From: Halotalea alkalilenta DSM 17697
GTDB lineage: Bacteria > Pseudomonadota > Gammaproteobacteria > Pseudomonadales > Halomonadaceae
NCBI RefSeq assembly: GCF_000621205.1
Contig: NZ_JHYY01000013.1
Span: 182,983 to 246,982, forward strand
DNA: 64,000 nt
Direction of reading: 5' to 3'
Shown: piece after piece, positions 16,491 to 25,255 of the stretch
Numbering within the stretch: the stretch's first letter is position 1
Layout: every line of letters starts with the position of its first letter
Notes under the pieces: generated by a model
What the model was told of the DNA's origin: nothing
Seen by the model: only the letters and a program-made list of their open reading frames with translations
Database searches by the model: none
Position numbers and translations under genes: made by a program

Positions 16491-16510
16491 AAGTGGATGC
16501 GAAGCTTGGT

Positions 16511-17698
16511 CTAGACGGTAAGTCCTGCGCCCTTGAGCGCATCGTTGTCATCGTTGGAAAGCCCGAGCTCGGCCAGGACCTCTTCGGTATGCTGGCCGAA
16601 CAGCGGTGCGGGACGTCGTACCTGTGCCGGCGTGGCTGAGAACTTGGCGGGGAAACCGAGCATCGACAGCTCGCCGAGCCGAGGATGATCGACCTTGATC
16701 ACCATCTCCCGCTCGCGGTAGTGCGGGTCTTCGAGCGCCTGGGAGAAGTCGTTGATCGGACCGGCCGGCACGCCCGCCCGGTCGCAGCGCTCGAGCCATT
16801 GGGAAACGTCGCGGCTGGCGAAGATCTCTTCGAGCTCGCGCTCCAGCGTCTCGACGTTGGCGCCGCGATCGCTGTTGGTGAGAAAGCGCGGATCGGCGAT
16901 GAGTTCGGGCCGCTCCAGCACCTCTTCACAGAGCCGCTCCCAGGTCCGCTGATTGGCGCAGCCGAGCATCAGATAGCCATCTCGTGCCTTGAGCGCCTGG
17001 TAGGGCGCGGAGACCCGATGGCGCCATCCGGTCGGCCCGGGCACCCGCCCCTCGGCGAAGTAGGCCGCCGCCTCCCAGGTGAACCACGGCAATCCGCATT
17101 CGGCGATCGCCACGTCGACCTGCTGCCCCTCCCCGGTGTTGAGCTTGTGCACGTAGGCGGCGAGGATCGAATAGACCGCGGTGATCCCGGCGCCGATGTC
17201 GTAGACCGCGATGCCGGTCTTGAGCGGACGCCCACCGGGCTCGCCGGTCATCGACATCAGCCCGGTCATGCCCTGCGCGACCAGATCGAAACCGCCCTTG
17301 CCACGATAGGGGCCGGTCTGGCCGTAGCCCGAGATCGAGCAGTAGATGATCCCCGGGTTGATCTTCTTCAGCGTGGCGTAGTCGATCTTGAGCCGGCTGG
17401 TCACTCCGGGACGGTAGTTCTCGACCACCACATCGGCCTCGCGGGCGAGCTGGTAGAACGCCTCGAGCGCCTGCGGGTCCTTGAGATCCAGCGCTACGCT
17501 TCGCTTGTTGCGGTTGATCTGCGCGAAACAGGTCGACTCACCATTGACGTAGGGCCCCATCTGGCGGCTGTCGTCGCCACCGTTGGCCTTCTCGATCTTG
17601 ATCACCTCCGCGCCCATGTCGCCCAGCACCATGGTGCAGTAGGGGCCGGCCATGATCTGCGAAATGTCGAGCACCTTCATTGCTTCGAGTGGCAGCAT
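16511..17698 (-). CDS. CaiB/BaiF family (type III) CoA-transferase
   Basis: 395 residues. It transfers CoA between carboxylic acids through an enzyme-aspartyl-CoA anhydride. It begins LPLEAMKVLDISQIMAGPYC with DMGAEVIKIEK, then VVENYRPGVTSRL, SISGYGQTGPYRGKGGFDLVAQGMTG (containing the catalytic Asp) and MTGEPGGRPLKTG. All are standard family blocks. The start at 17698 follows GAGGAG at ideal spacing; the much longer open frame upstream is only a shadow of the crotonase gene. It follows the crotonase gene by 17 bases, so the two form an operon. The acid substrates are unknown. Confidence 0.88.
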   Translation of the reverse strand: MLPLEAMKVLDISQIMAGPYCTMVLGDMGAEVIKIEKANGGDDSRQMGPYVNGESTCFAQINRNKRSVALDLKDPQALEAFYQLAREADVVVENYRPGVTSRLKIDYATLKKINPGIIYCSISGYGQTGPYRGKGGFDLVAQGMTGLMSMTGEPGGRPLKTGIAVYDIGAGITAVYSILAAYVHKLNTGEGQQVDVAIAECGLPWFTWEAAAYFAEGRVPGPTGWRHRVSAPYQALKARDGYLMLGCANQRTWERLCEEVLERPELIADPRFLTNSDRGANVETLERELEEIFASRDVSQWLERCDRAGVPAGPINDFSQALEDPHYREREMVIKVDHPRLGELSMLGFPAKFSATPAQVRRPAPLFGQHTEEVLAELGLSNDDNDALKGAGLTV

Positions 17699-17715
17699 CT
17701 TGATCTCCTCGGCGC

Positions 17716-18510
17716 TCAGCGACCGCGCCATTGGTAGGGACGTTTTTCGACAAAGGCCGAGACGGCGGCGGCGAAGTCTTCGCTGCCATAGCACGCCTCG
17801 ATCAGGTCGTCGCCGGCCTCCTGGCCGGGACGGCGTGCGTCGAGCACCCGCTGGATCGCCTGCTTGCTGGCACGCAGGGTCAGCGGCGCGTGGCGGCGCA
17901 GGCGCTCGATCCGCGCCGCCAGCGCAGCGTCGATCTCGTCGGACTCGAAGCGCTCGTTGACCACCCCGCAGGCCAGTGCCTCCTCGACATCGAGCAGCCG
18001 GGCCATCATCAGCACCTCCTTGCTGCGTGCCACGCCAAGCGCTTCGACCAGGCGAGCGACGTTGGTCACCGACAGGCAGTTGCCGAGGGTTCGGGCGATC
18101 GGCACGCCGAACTTCAGCGCGGGATCGGCGTAGCGGAAGTCGCAGGCCAATGCGATCGCGGCACCTCCGCCGACGCAGAATCCCTCGAGCATGGCGATGG
18201 TCGGCTGCTCGATCCGCTCGACCGCACCGACCACCGCATCGATCCGGCGCTCGTAGGCGACGCCCGCGGCACCGTCCTCGAACGCTTCGAACTGGGCGAT
18301 ATCGGTGCCGGCGACGAAGGCAGCACCTCCTACGCCGCGCAGCACCACGACTTCCACCGCCGCATCGCGCCCGCAGTCGGCGCAGACTTCCTCGAGCTGG
18401 GCATACATCTCCCAAGTCATCGCATTGCGCGCCTCGGGACGGTCGAACTCGACCCAGGCCACCCCTTCGTCGTGCCGCACCCTGACGCTTCCCGGCCGCT
18501 GCGCTGGCAT
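17716..18510 (-). CDS. Crotonase-fold (enoyl-CoA hydratase/isomerase family) protein lacking both catalytic Glu
   Basis: 264 residues with GGAGGAGG before the ATG. The fold is clear: VEFDRPEARNAMTWEMYAQL, the oxyanion-hole segment VGGAAFVAGTDIAQF, GFCVGGGAAIALACDFRYAD and ALKFGVPIARTLGNCLS. In classical hydratases the GGGxE and FGxPE positions supply two Glu residues; here they read GGGAA and FGVPI, so both are missing. It is therefore unlikely to hydrate enoyl-CoA by the standard mechanism. It might be another crotonase activity (isomerase, lyase or hydrolase). It is first in an operon with a CoA-transferase and a probable acid carrier. Confidence 0.85.
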   Translation of the reverse strand: MPAQRPGSVRVRHDEGVAWVEFDRPEARNAMTWEMYAQLEEVCADCGRDAAVEVVVLRGVGGAAFVAGTDIAQFEAFEDGAAGVAYERRIDAVVGAVERIEQPTIAMLEGFCVGGGAAIALACDFRYADPALKFGVPIARTLGNCLSVTNVARLVEALGVARSKEVLMMARLLDVEEALACGVVNERFESDEIDAALAARIERLRRHAPLTLRASKQAIQRVLDARRPGQEAGDDLIEACYGSEDFAAAVSAFVEKRPYQWRGR

Positions 18511-18777
18511 GGTCACTCCTCCTCCTGGTCGGCCAGCCGTGATCAGCTCGCCTTCAACACTCGAGAGGATAATGAATTCAAAATTCAAAATGCGATCTAG
18601 ACGATAGTTTGGGGGTAACGTCGAGGAAAATAAGATCAACTACGAATCAATCAGTTGAATGGCACCTCATACTTAATGCGTAATCCGAATGTCTGTGCAG
18701 CCAGACCCTCGCGCACTAGGATGGATGGGGCCCGTGCGAGCCAAGGGCACCCACATGGCAACCAGAAGGAGAACGCA

Positions 18778-19305
18778 GTGGCTGGGTCGATCTATGAAAT
18801 GGGTGACGAGCGGCCTCGTCTGGCGACCAACAGCTTCATCGCCGATGGAGCGAAACTGATCGGTGCAGTGACCATGGGTCCCGAGAGCAGCGCCTGGTTC
18901 AACGCGGTGCTGCGTGCGGACGCCGAGCCCATCTCCATCGGTGCGCGCTCCAACGTGCAGGACAACTGCGTGATCCATGTCGATCCAGGCTTTCCGGTCA
19001 CGCTCGGCGAGGAGGTCACCATCGGCCATCTGGCAATGATCCATGGCTGCACCATCGGCAACCGCTGCCTGATCGGCATGCATGCCACGCTGCTCAACGG
19101 CGCGGTGATCGGCGACGACTGCATCGTCGGCGCGGGCGCGGTGGTCACCGGCGGCAAGCACTTCGAACCCGGCGGGCTGATCTTTGGTGCTCCAGCGCGC
19201 CGGATCAGGACGTTGAGCGAGGAGGAACTCGCCGGCATCCGCCTCAACGCCGCCGCCTACGTCGAACGCGCAGCGAAATACCTGTCGGAACTCAGACGTG
19301 TCTGA
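18778..19305 (+). CDS. Gamma-type carbonic anhydrase-like left-handed beta-helix protein
   Basis: 175 residues starting at a GTG placed 6 bases after AAGGAG; the reading frame is open farther upstream but without conservation. Hexapeptide repeats form a left-handed beta-helix, and the metal ligands of the family are present: His67 (VIHVDPG), His84 and His89 (IGHLAMIHGC). This is the YrdA/PaaY/CaiE branch, a trimer with Zn or Fe between subunits, possibly with carbonic anhydrase or thioesterase activity. Its last 8 bases overlap the following GntR gene, so the two are co-translated. Confidence 0.87.
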   Translation: MAGSIYEMGDERPRLATNSFIADGAKLIGAVTMGPESSAWFNAVLRADAEPISIGARSNVQDNCVIHVDPGFPVTLGEEVTIGHLAMIHGCTIGNRCLIGMHATLLNGAVIGDDCIVGAGAVVTGGKHFEPGGLIFGAPARRIRTLSEEELAGIRLNAAAYVERAAKYLSELRRV

Positions 19306-19975
19306 GCCGCTGACCGCCAGTGACGAGACGGCTAAGACGCTGCGCATCCGTGCGACCAGCCTGCATGCCCAGGTATCGGAACGGCTGCGGGCGATGATCG
19401 GCAGCGGCGAATTGGCCGCGGGAGAGAAGATCCAGGAGCGAGCGCTATGCGAACTGCTCGGTGTTTCGCGCACGCCGCTGCGCGAGGCATTGAAGGCACT
19501 GGCCAATGAAGGGTTGATCGAGCTTTTGCCCAATCGTGGCTCCCGGGTCGCGGTGTTCACCCGCCGGCAGCTGCAAGAGGCCTTTGCGGTGATGGCCGCG
19601 CTGGAGGGGCTGGCCGGCGAAGAAGCCTGCGAGAGCGCCAATGATGCCGAAATCGCCGAAGTCGAGGCGCTGCATCAGGAGCTGCTCGAGTACTACCGCG
19701 AGGGTAATGCGGGTGACTACTTCGCGATCAACCGTGCGATCCATGAGCGGATCGTGCTCGCCTCCCACAACGAGACGCTGATCGAAGTCTACCGAGGTCT
19801 CAACCACCGGGTACGGGCGATGCGCTTCTCGATGCGCATGGACCCGCAGCAGTGGCGCGAAGCGATCGAGGAGCACGAATCCATCCTGCGCCACCTCAAA
19901 CGACGCGACGGCCACGAACTCGGCGTCCTGTTGCGCTACCACTTGAGGAACAAGCTACGTGATGCACCCGCTTGA
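19298..19975 (+). CDS. GntR family regulator with FCD ligand-binding domain
   Basis: 225 residues from a GTG inside the end of the carbonic anhydrase gene. The N-terminal winged helix (SLHAQVSERLRAMIGSGELA, ERALCELLGVSRTPLREALK) and NRGSRVAVF wing are classic GntR. The C-terminal helical FCD domain shows a His-rich pocket (NRAIHERIVLASHN and EEHESILRHLKRR) that usually holds a metal and a carboxylate ligand. No strong ribosome site is seen, in line with coupling to the upstream gene. The glycerate kinase gene follows 42 bases later and is a plausible target. Confidence 0.88.
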   Translation: MSEPLTASDETAKTLRIRATSLHAQVSERLRAMIGSGELAAGEKIQERALCELLGVSRTPLREALKALANEGLIELLPNRGSRVAVFTRRQLQEAFAVMAALEGLAGEEACESANDAEIAEVEALHQELLEYYREGNAGDYFAINRAIHERIVLASHNETLIEVYRGLNHRVRAMRFSMRMDPQQWREAIEEHESILRHLKRRDGHELGVLLRYHLRNKLRDAPA

Positions 19976-20017
19976 GCACTCGCTCGACCACCTTTCAACC
20001 ACCGGAGATGCCCCGCC

Positions 20018-21160
20018 ATGCGCATCGTGATCGCCCCCGACAGTTTCAAGGATGCGCTTTCAGCGCAGCAGGCCGCCAAGGCTATCGGCACAGGCGCGCT
20101 CGCCGCCTGCGCAGACGCTGAGCTGGTCGAGTGCCCGCTGGGAGATGGCGGCGAAGGCACGCTCGATGCGGTGCTCGCGGCCTCCGGCGCAGTGGAACGC
20201 CGGGCATCGGTGCATGATCCTCTCGGGCGCCCGATCGAGGCGCGCTGGGGGCTGATCGAGCGCGAGGGCGAGCGCAGTGCGATCGTCGAACTCGCTGAAG
20301 CCAGCGGCCTGCAACGGCTGCCCCCGGCCGAGCGCGATGCCCGGGTGACCTCCACCTATGGTCTCGGCGAGCTGATCCTCGCCGCGCTCGACGAAGGCGT
20401 CGAGCACCTGGTGCTGACCCTAGGCGGCAGTGCGACCAACGACGGCGGCAGCGGGATGCTCGCGGCCCTCGGCGCACGCTTTCTCGACGCCCACGGCGAG
20501 CCGCTGCCGCCGGGCGGTGCGACGCTGGCGAAGCTGGCACGGATCGAGCTCGACGGGCTCGATCCTCGCCTCGCCCGGGTACGCTTCGAGGCCGCAGTGG
20601 ACGTCGACAACCCGCTTTGTGGCGAACGCGGCGCCAGTGCGGTGTTCGGGCCGCAGAAGGGCGCCGACCCAGCGACGGTGGCCGAGCTCGATGCCGCCCT
20701 GATGAAGCTCGCCGAGGTCGCCGCCGAGACGCTCGGCGAGGACCACCGAGAACTGCCCGGCGCCGGGGCGGCGGGCGGCATGGGCTTCGCCGCCCGCGCC
20801 TTCCTCCAGGCGCGGCTGCGTCCGGGCATCGAACTGGTGATCGAGCAGCTCGGCTTCGAGGCGCTGCTCGAGGGGGCGGATCTGCTCATCGTCGGCGAAG
20901 GCGGGCTCGATGCCCAGAGCCTCGGCGGCAAGACGCCGATCGGCGCAGCGCGGGTCGCCAAACGCCTCGGCATCCCCTGCGTAGCGCTGGTCGGCAAGCT
21001 CGGCCCAGGTTGGCAAGGCGCGCACCAGCAAGGGGTCACCGCCGCCTTCGCCCTCGCCGACGGCCCGATGAGCCTCGAACAGGCACTGCCGCGCACCTTC
21101 GAAGCGCTGGCCGCGCGTACGGAGGAAGTGGTGCGGCTATGGCAGGCGGCGCGGGGCTGA
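20018..21160 (+). CDS. Glycerate kinase, GarK/GlxK type
   Basis: 380 residues, the family length. It phosphorylates D-glycerate with ATP to 2-phosphoglycerate, the last step of glyoxylate/glucarate catabolism. It begins MRIVIAPDSFKDALSAQQAA and contains CPLGDGGEGTLDA, LTLGGSATNDGGSGMLAAL and GAGAAGGMGFAARAF, the diagnostic blocks of type-I glycerate kinases. It sits after a GntR regulator and ends flush against a convergent gene with no terminator between them. Whether the kinase produces 2-phosphoglycerate rather than 3-phosphoglycerate is family knowledge only. Confidence 0.93.
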   Translation: MRIVIAPDSFKDALSAQQAAKAIGTGALAACADAELVECPLGDGGEGTLDAVLAASGAVERRASVHDPLGRPIEARWGLIEREGERSAIVELAEASGLQRLPPAERDARVTSTYGLGELILAALDEGVEHLVLTLGGSATNDGGSGMLAALGARFLDAHGEPLPPGGATLAKLARIELDGLDPRLARVRFEAAVDVDNPLCGERGASAVFGPQKGADPATVAELDAALMKLAEVAAETLGEDHRELPGAGAAGGMGFAARAFLQARLRPGIELVIEQLGFEALLEGADLLIVGEGGLDAQSLGGKTPIGAARVAKRLGIPCVALVGKLGPGWQGAHQQGVTAAFALADGPMSLEQALPRTFEALAARTEEVVRLWQAARG

Positions 21161-22252
21161 TCAGCTCTGCCGCCCGGGTGCGACCAGGATCTCTTCGATC
21201 GATGCGCCGACCCGTTCGAGCAACGCCTCGCTAGGGCTCGCCTCGTCCATGTCCTGAGTGCAGGCGATCACTACGATCGCGCGCTCGGGATCGGATGGGT
21301 CGATGACCCCTGCGTGGCAGGCGCGCTGGCGCTGGGTTCCGGTCTTGTGGATGAATTCAGTGGCCTCGTCGAGGCCACCCTCCAGCCGATAGGCCTCATA
21401 ACGGTCGATCTTCATCAGCCGATACAGCAGAGCCCTGTGCTCGGAATTCAGCAGCTCGCCCTCCACCAGGCCTTCGAAAAGACGTGCGACATCGGCCAGC
21501 GCGGCGCTGTTGTCCCCTTGGGCGTAGTAATCGGCATAGGCCGCGTCGATGTCGTCCAGCTCGAGCTCGGCGCGCTCGACCCCCAGGGCGCGGGCCACCG
21601 CGTCGACCCGCAGCGGGCCGATCGCAGCGGCGGCGATCTCGGCGAGCTGCTGGCGATCGAGCCCGACCGCGTCGGGATGCAGGCGCCGATAGACCTGGTA
21701 GCGAACCTCGGCGAGCGTAGTGATCGGGCCGAATCCCGGAGCCCCGATGCCAAGCCGGTCGCCGATCGTCGAGAGACGCTGGTTGAGTCGCTCGACACCG
21801 ATGCGGCTGATCAGCATGTCGGCGGCGGTATTGTCGCTGTGGGTCACCATCCGCTCGAGCAGATCGCCGACATCGTAGCGCCCGCCGGTCTGCTGCCAGA
21901 TCAGTTCGCCAGCGCCATCCACCCGCACGTCGTCTTGCAGTACCAGCGCTTCATCGAGGCCGATCTCCCCCTCCTCGACCAGCTCGAGCAGGACGATCGC
22001 CACCGGCACCTTGACCGTGGAGGCGAGGTACCAGCGCTGCCCGGCACCAATCGACACCGCTTCCTCCTCGCGCACCCGTTTGACGTAGACCCCCAGCTCA
22101 CCGGGCGCTTCGTCCGCCAGCGCTCGCAGCCGCTGGTCGAGGAGCGCCTGCCAGCGATCGGGATCCTCCTGCTCGGCGCAGGCGCTAGTGACGAGCAGCC
22201 AAGGCAGCAGCAGATACCACCAAAAACGTTGCAGCGGACGGTTCGCGTACAT
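21161..22252 (-). CDS. Serine beta-lactamase-fold protein, copy 1 (probable lipoprotein)
   Basis: 363 residues with a signal sequence ending LLVTSAC, so Cys25 may be lipidated or the site cut by signal peptidase I. Class A motifs are in order: STVK (Ser78, Lys81), SDN (139-141) and KTG (303-305). The general-base Glu of the ELN omega loop is not recognisable, and the stretch between SDN and the next conserved block (YYAQGDNS) is roughly twice as long as in true class A enzymes. It may be a serine hydrolase or peptidase acting on peptidoglycan-like substrates rather than a resistance enzyme. A paralogue lies 97 bases upstream on the same strand. Confidence 0.8.
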   Translation of the reverse strand: MYANRPLQRFWWYLLLPWLLVTSACAEQEDPDRWQALLDQRLRALADEAPGELGVYVKRVREEEAVSIGAGQRWYLASTVKVPVAIVLLELVEEGEIGLDEALVLQDDVRVDGAGELIWQQTGGRYDVGDLLERMVTHSDNTAADMLISRIGVERLNQRLSTIGDRLGIGAPGFGPITTLAEVRYQVYRRLHPDAVGLDRQQLAEIAAAAIGPLRVDAVARALGVERAELELDDIDAAYADYYAQGDNSAALADVARLFEGLVEGELLNSEHRALLYRLMKIDRYEAYRLEGGLDEATEFIHKTGTQRQRACHAGVIDPSDPERAIVVIACTQDMDEASPSEALLERVGASIEEILVAPGRQS

Positions 22253-22349
22253 TGGGCATCCTTGATCTCGATTCAGCGCAAGACAGGGTTTCACCGGGCA
22301 AGCAGTTGGGGCGGTACCGCTCGTTCACCTTTCGCTGCGCCGCCTTGGC

Positions 22350-23465
22350 TCAGTCGAAGGCCCCTGCTCGCCAGGCCGCGGCGCCGAGTTCACGCATCGC
22401 ACGCTCGGCATCGGCAAGCGAAAGCGAGCCCCGGGTACAGGCCACCACCACCAGCCGGCGCGTGCTTTCACCCACCGTGCGACTCGCGATGCCGCCGTCG
22501 CAGAAGCGCCCGCGCTGGGTGCCGGTCTTGTGGGCGAACCCGACCGAATCGGGCCAGCCTGCCTTGAGCCGATGCTCGCCGGTGACCACCCGCGACATCA
22601 CCCCGAGCAAATGCACGGTCGATGGGGTCGACAAGGCGTCCGAGCGCTGCAGTCGTTCGAGCAGCAGCGCATGGGCATCGAGCCGCCCTGAATTCGCCCC
22701 GGTGGCGTAGTAGGCTTCGAATGCGCTGGAGAGATCGCTCACCGCGAAGCTGTCGCGAGCGACCCCGATCCGCTCGGCGATGCTCGCCAGCCGCGCGGAT
22801 TCATCCTGTTCACCGCGAATCTCGATGAAGTCGCGCCCCGACAGAGACGAGGCCCCGGGATGGAACTCCGCGTAGGCACGCCGGCGGACGTCTGCGAGCG
22901 TGGTGATCTCGCCGAAGCCGTGCGCTACCAGCTCGGCGCGACGTGCGTTGACCCGCTCGATGCCGATCCGGCGGATCAGCATGTCGGTCGCGGTATTGTC
23001 GCTGCGGATGATCATCTGCTCGAGCAGCCAACCCAGCCTGAGCTGGGCGCCGGGACCGTGCCAGTTGGTCTCGCCGGCGCCATCGACATAGTCCGAGGCG
23101 TTGAGCGTCATGCGCTCATCGAGGCTGGCCTCGCTACGGTCGACCATGTCGAGCAGCGCCAATGCCACCGGCAGCTTGACCATCGAAGCCAGGTACCACT
23201 GCTCTTGCGCGCGCAGCGAAAAGTACTCGCCGCTGTCCAGATCGCGCAGATAGAAGCCGAGCTCGCCTGGGAACTCCTGATCGATCTGGGCGACCAGCGG
23301 AGCCAATCGCTCTGGCCAGCCCTGGCCCAGGCTCCTTCCGGTCTCGCCCGCTGAGCCGGCGCAAGCGAAGGAGGCGCCGGCGAGCCAAAGCGGCAGTGCG
23401 AGCAGGGTCTTGCCTACCTTCGAGAGAGTGAGGGAAACCAGCGCTGATGCAACGGCGATAGGCAT
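22350..23465 (-). CDS. Serine beta-lactamase-fold protein, copy 2 (exported)
   Basis: 371 residues with a signal peptide (LLALPLWLAGASFACAGS). The motifs are SMVK (Ser94, Lys97), SDN (155-157) and KTG (313-315). It shares with copy 1 the distinctive blocks ITTLADVR, YYATGANS and HKTGTQRGRFC, so the two arose by tandem duplication and belong to one unusual subfamily. As in copy 1, no ExxLN omega-loop motif is apparent. A resistance role is not supported by sequence alone. It starts at 23465 behind AAGG; the upstream frame is unconserved. Confidence 0.8.
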   Translation of the reverse strand: MPIAVASALVSLTLSKVGKTLLALPLWLAGASFACAGSAGETGRSLGQGWPERLAPLVAQIDQEFPGELGFYLRDLDSGEYFSLRAQEQWYLASMVKLPVALALLDMVDRSEASLDERMTLNASDYVDGAGETNWHGPGAQLRLGWLLEQMIIRSDNTATDMLIRRIGIERVNARRAELVAHGFGEITTLADVRRRAYAEFHPGASSLSGRDFIEIRGEQDESARLASIAERIGVARDSFAVSDLSSAFEAYYATGANSGRLDAHALLLERLQRSDALSTPSTVHLLGVMSRVVTGEHRLKAGWPDSVGFAHKTGTQRGRFCDGGIASRTVGESTRRLVVVACTRGSLSLADAERAMRELGAAAWRAGAFD

Positions 23466-23584
23466 GGCGAACCTTATTGGACGAGGCCGGCGCGATCGCG
23501 CCGGCACACGACTTCCAGCCTAGTCGGTCAGGCCGGGGAGCTGGGCCGCCATGCGGATGCTTTCAAGATCGGTTCAGCCCCCGA

Positions 23585-24985
23585 CTAAGGCTCGGGCGTG
23601 GCGTTCGTCTCGTCCTCGTCGTCCTCTCCCTCGGGCAGGGGTTTTCTGCTCCGCACGCCGAGCCGATTGAGCGCGCGGGCCTGGCTGACCAGGCTGCCCT
23701 GCCCTTCCGAAAGCCGCTTCAACGCCTGCCGATGGCTAGCGCCGGCACGCTCGAGATGAGTACCGACATCGTTGAGGCTGTCGACGAAGCCGATGAACTT
23801 GTCGAGCAGCTTCTCGCCGCGCTCGACGATCAGCCTGGCGTTCTCGTTATGCCGCTCTAGCCGCCAGAGATTGGCCACGGTGCGCAGGCTGGCGAGCAGG
23901 GTGGTGGGCGTGACGATCACCACATGGCGCGCGAAGGCGTCTTGGAACAGCCGCTCGTCGTGTTCGAAAGCCAGTGCGAAGGCCGGCTCGATCGGCATGA
24001 ACATGAACACCATGTCCGGCGAGTTGAGCCCGGGCAGTCGCGGGTAGTCGCGCGCCGCCAGCCCCTCGAGGTGGCTGCGCAGCGAGCGCAGGTGCTGGCG
24101 CAGCGCCTGCGCCCGGGCGGCGTCGTCCTCGGCGGCGAGATACTCGCTGTAGGCGACCAGCGAGACCTTGGCGTCGACCACCAGGTGGCGTCCTTCCGGC
24201 AGCTGGATCACCGCATCGGGGCGGCGCAGTCCATCCTCGGCGCGAATCGCCACCTCGCGACGATATTCGATGCCCTTGCGCAGCCCGGAGCGCTCGAGCA
24301 CGGTCTCGAGCATCAGTTCGCCCCAGTTGCCCTGCAGCTTGCGATCCCCTTTCAGCGCCCGGGTCAGGTTGCTGGCGTCCTCGCTCATCTGGCGGTTCAG
24401 CGCGCTAAGCTGGTCGAGCTGGGCGCGCAGCGCGGACTGGCGCTGCACCTCCTGGTCGTTGATCCCATCGAGACGGCCGCGGAACTCCTGCAGCTGCTGG
24501 CGCAGCGGGCCGAGCAGTGCCTGGAGATCGTCGCGGCTCTGTACCGAAAAGCGCTGGCTGCGCTCCTCGAAGATCTTGCCAGCCAAGCGCTCGAACTCTC
24601 CCTTGAGCTGGTCACGGGCCTGCTCCAGCAGCGCCAGCCGCTCGTGGTGGTGGCGTTGGTCGCGCTCCATCCCGGTCTCGAGCTCGGCACAGCGGGTACG
24701 CAGCCGGGCGCACTCCTGCTCGAGGCGCTGGTGTCGCACGCTGAGCGCCTCGCCCTGGTCACGCTCGCGCTCGAGCAGCGCCTCGCGCTCGGCGAGCAGA
24801 CGCTCCGCTTCGTGGTGGGCCTCGCGACTCTGCTCCAGCGCCTCTTCCAACCGCGCCGACCGCTCGCGCACCTCCACCAGTTCACGCTTGGGCGCTGCGC
24901 GTCCAAGCCAGGCACCGACGATGGCACCACCGAGCGCGGCCAGCGCCACCGCGGCGAACGCCAGGGCAATCAAGGGGGTAGACAT
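23585..24985 (-). CDS. rmuC: DNA recombination protein RmuC
   Basis: 466 residues. An N-terminal membrane helix (PLIALAFAAVALAALGGAIV) is followed by a long coiled coil (about 35-180, rich in Glu, Arg and Leu heptads) and the RmuC nuclease-like domain (LKGDRKLQGNWGELMLETVL, VVDAKVSLVAYSEYL, MVFMFMPIEPAFALA, TPTTLLASLRTVANLWR). RmuC limits recombination at inverted repeats in E. coli and has been proposed to be a nuclease. AAGGAGAG precedes the ATG at 24985. It appears monocistronic, placed behind nothing related. Confidence 0.93.
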   Translation of the reverse strand: MSTPLIALAFAAVALAALGGAIVGAWLGRAAPKRELVEVRERSARLEEALEQSREAHHEAERLLAEREALLERERDQGEALSVRHQRLEQECARLRTRCAELETGMERDQRHHHERLALLEQARDQLKGEFERLAGKIFEERSQRFSVQSRDDLQALLGPLRQQLQEFRGRLDGINDQEVQRQSALRAQLDQLSALNRQMSEDASNLTRALKGDRKLQGNWGELMLETVLERSGLRKGIEYRREVAIRAEDGLRRPDAVIQLPEGRHLVVDAKVSLVAYSEYLAAEDDAARAQALRQHLRSLRSHLEGLAARDYPRLPGLNSPDMVFMFMPIEPAFALAFEHDERLFQDAFARHVVIVTPTTLLASLRTVANLWRLERHNENARLIVERGEKLLDKFIGFVDSLNDVGTHLERAGASHRQALKRLSEGQGSLVSQARALNRLGVRSRKPLPEGEDDEDETNATPEP

Positions 24986-25179
24986 CCAACTCTCCTTACA
25001 CCACGCCTTCGCGCGCGATCCCCGGGACCGCGTCCGCCCCGAGTCTACACGCCCGGGTGCGCATTTCGACCCTGCGCTCGCGAGCTTTGCATCGTTGCAT
25101 CGAGAACGTGATCGGGTCTGGACAGACTCGCCGGTCGGTGTTCGCGTCCTAACGGATATGCTCCTACGCTGAGAAGCCA

Positions 25180-25204
25180 AGGACGCGCCGGGAGCGCGCG
25201 TCCT
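25180..25204 (+). other. Leader hairpin before the DJ-1/PfpI gene
   Basis: A perfect 9-bp stem (25180-25188 with 25196-25204) with a 7-base loop lies 38 bases ahead of the AAGGAG site. It could shape the mRNA leader or be part of a terminator; no T-tract follows. Confidence 0.4.
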
Positions 25205-25255
25205 GACGGAGGTCGATCGTCAACGCCGAACGGCAACAACTAAGGAGTGGTTGTG

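Noticed and set aside
16511..18415. Apparent 634-residue fusion ahead of the CoA-transferase
   Set aside because: The upstream half is low-complexity and lies in another frame over the crotonase gene, which has its own start and motifs; there is no real fusion or frameshift.
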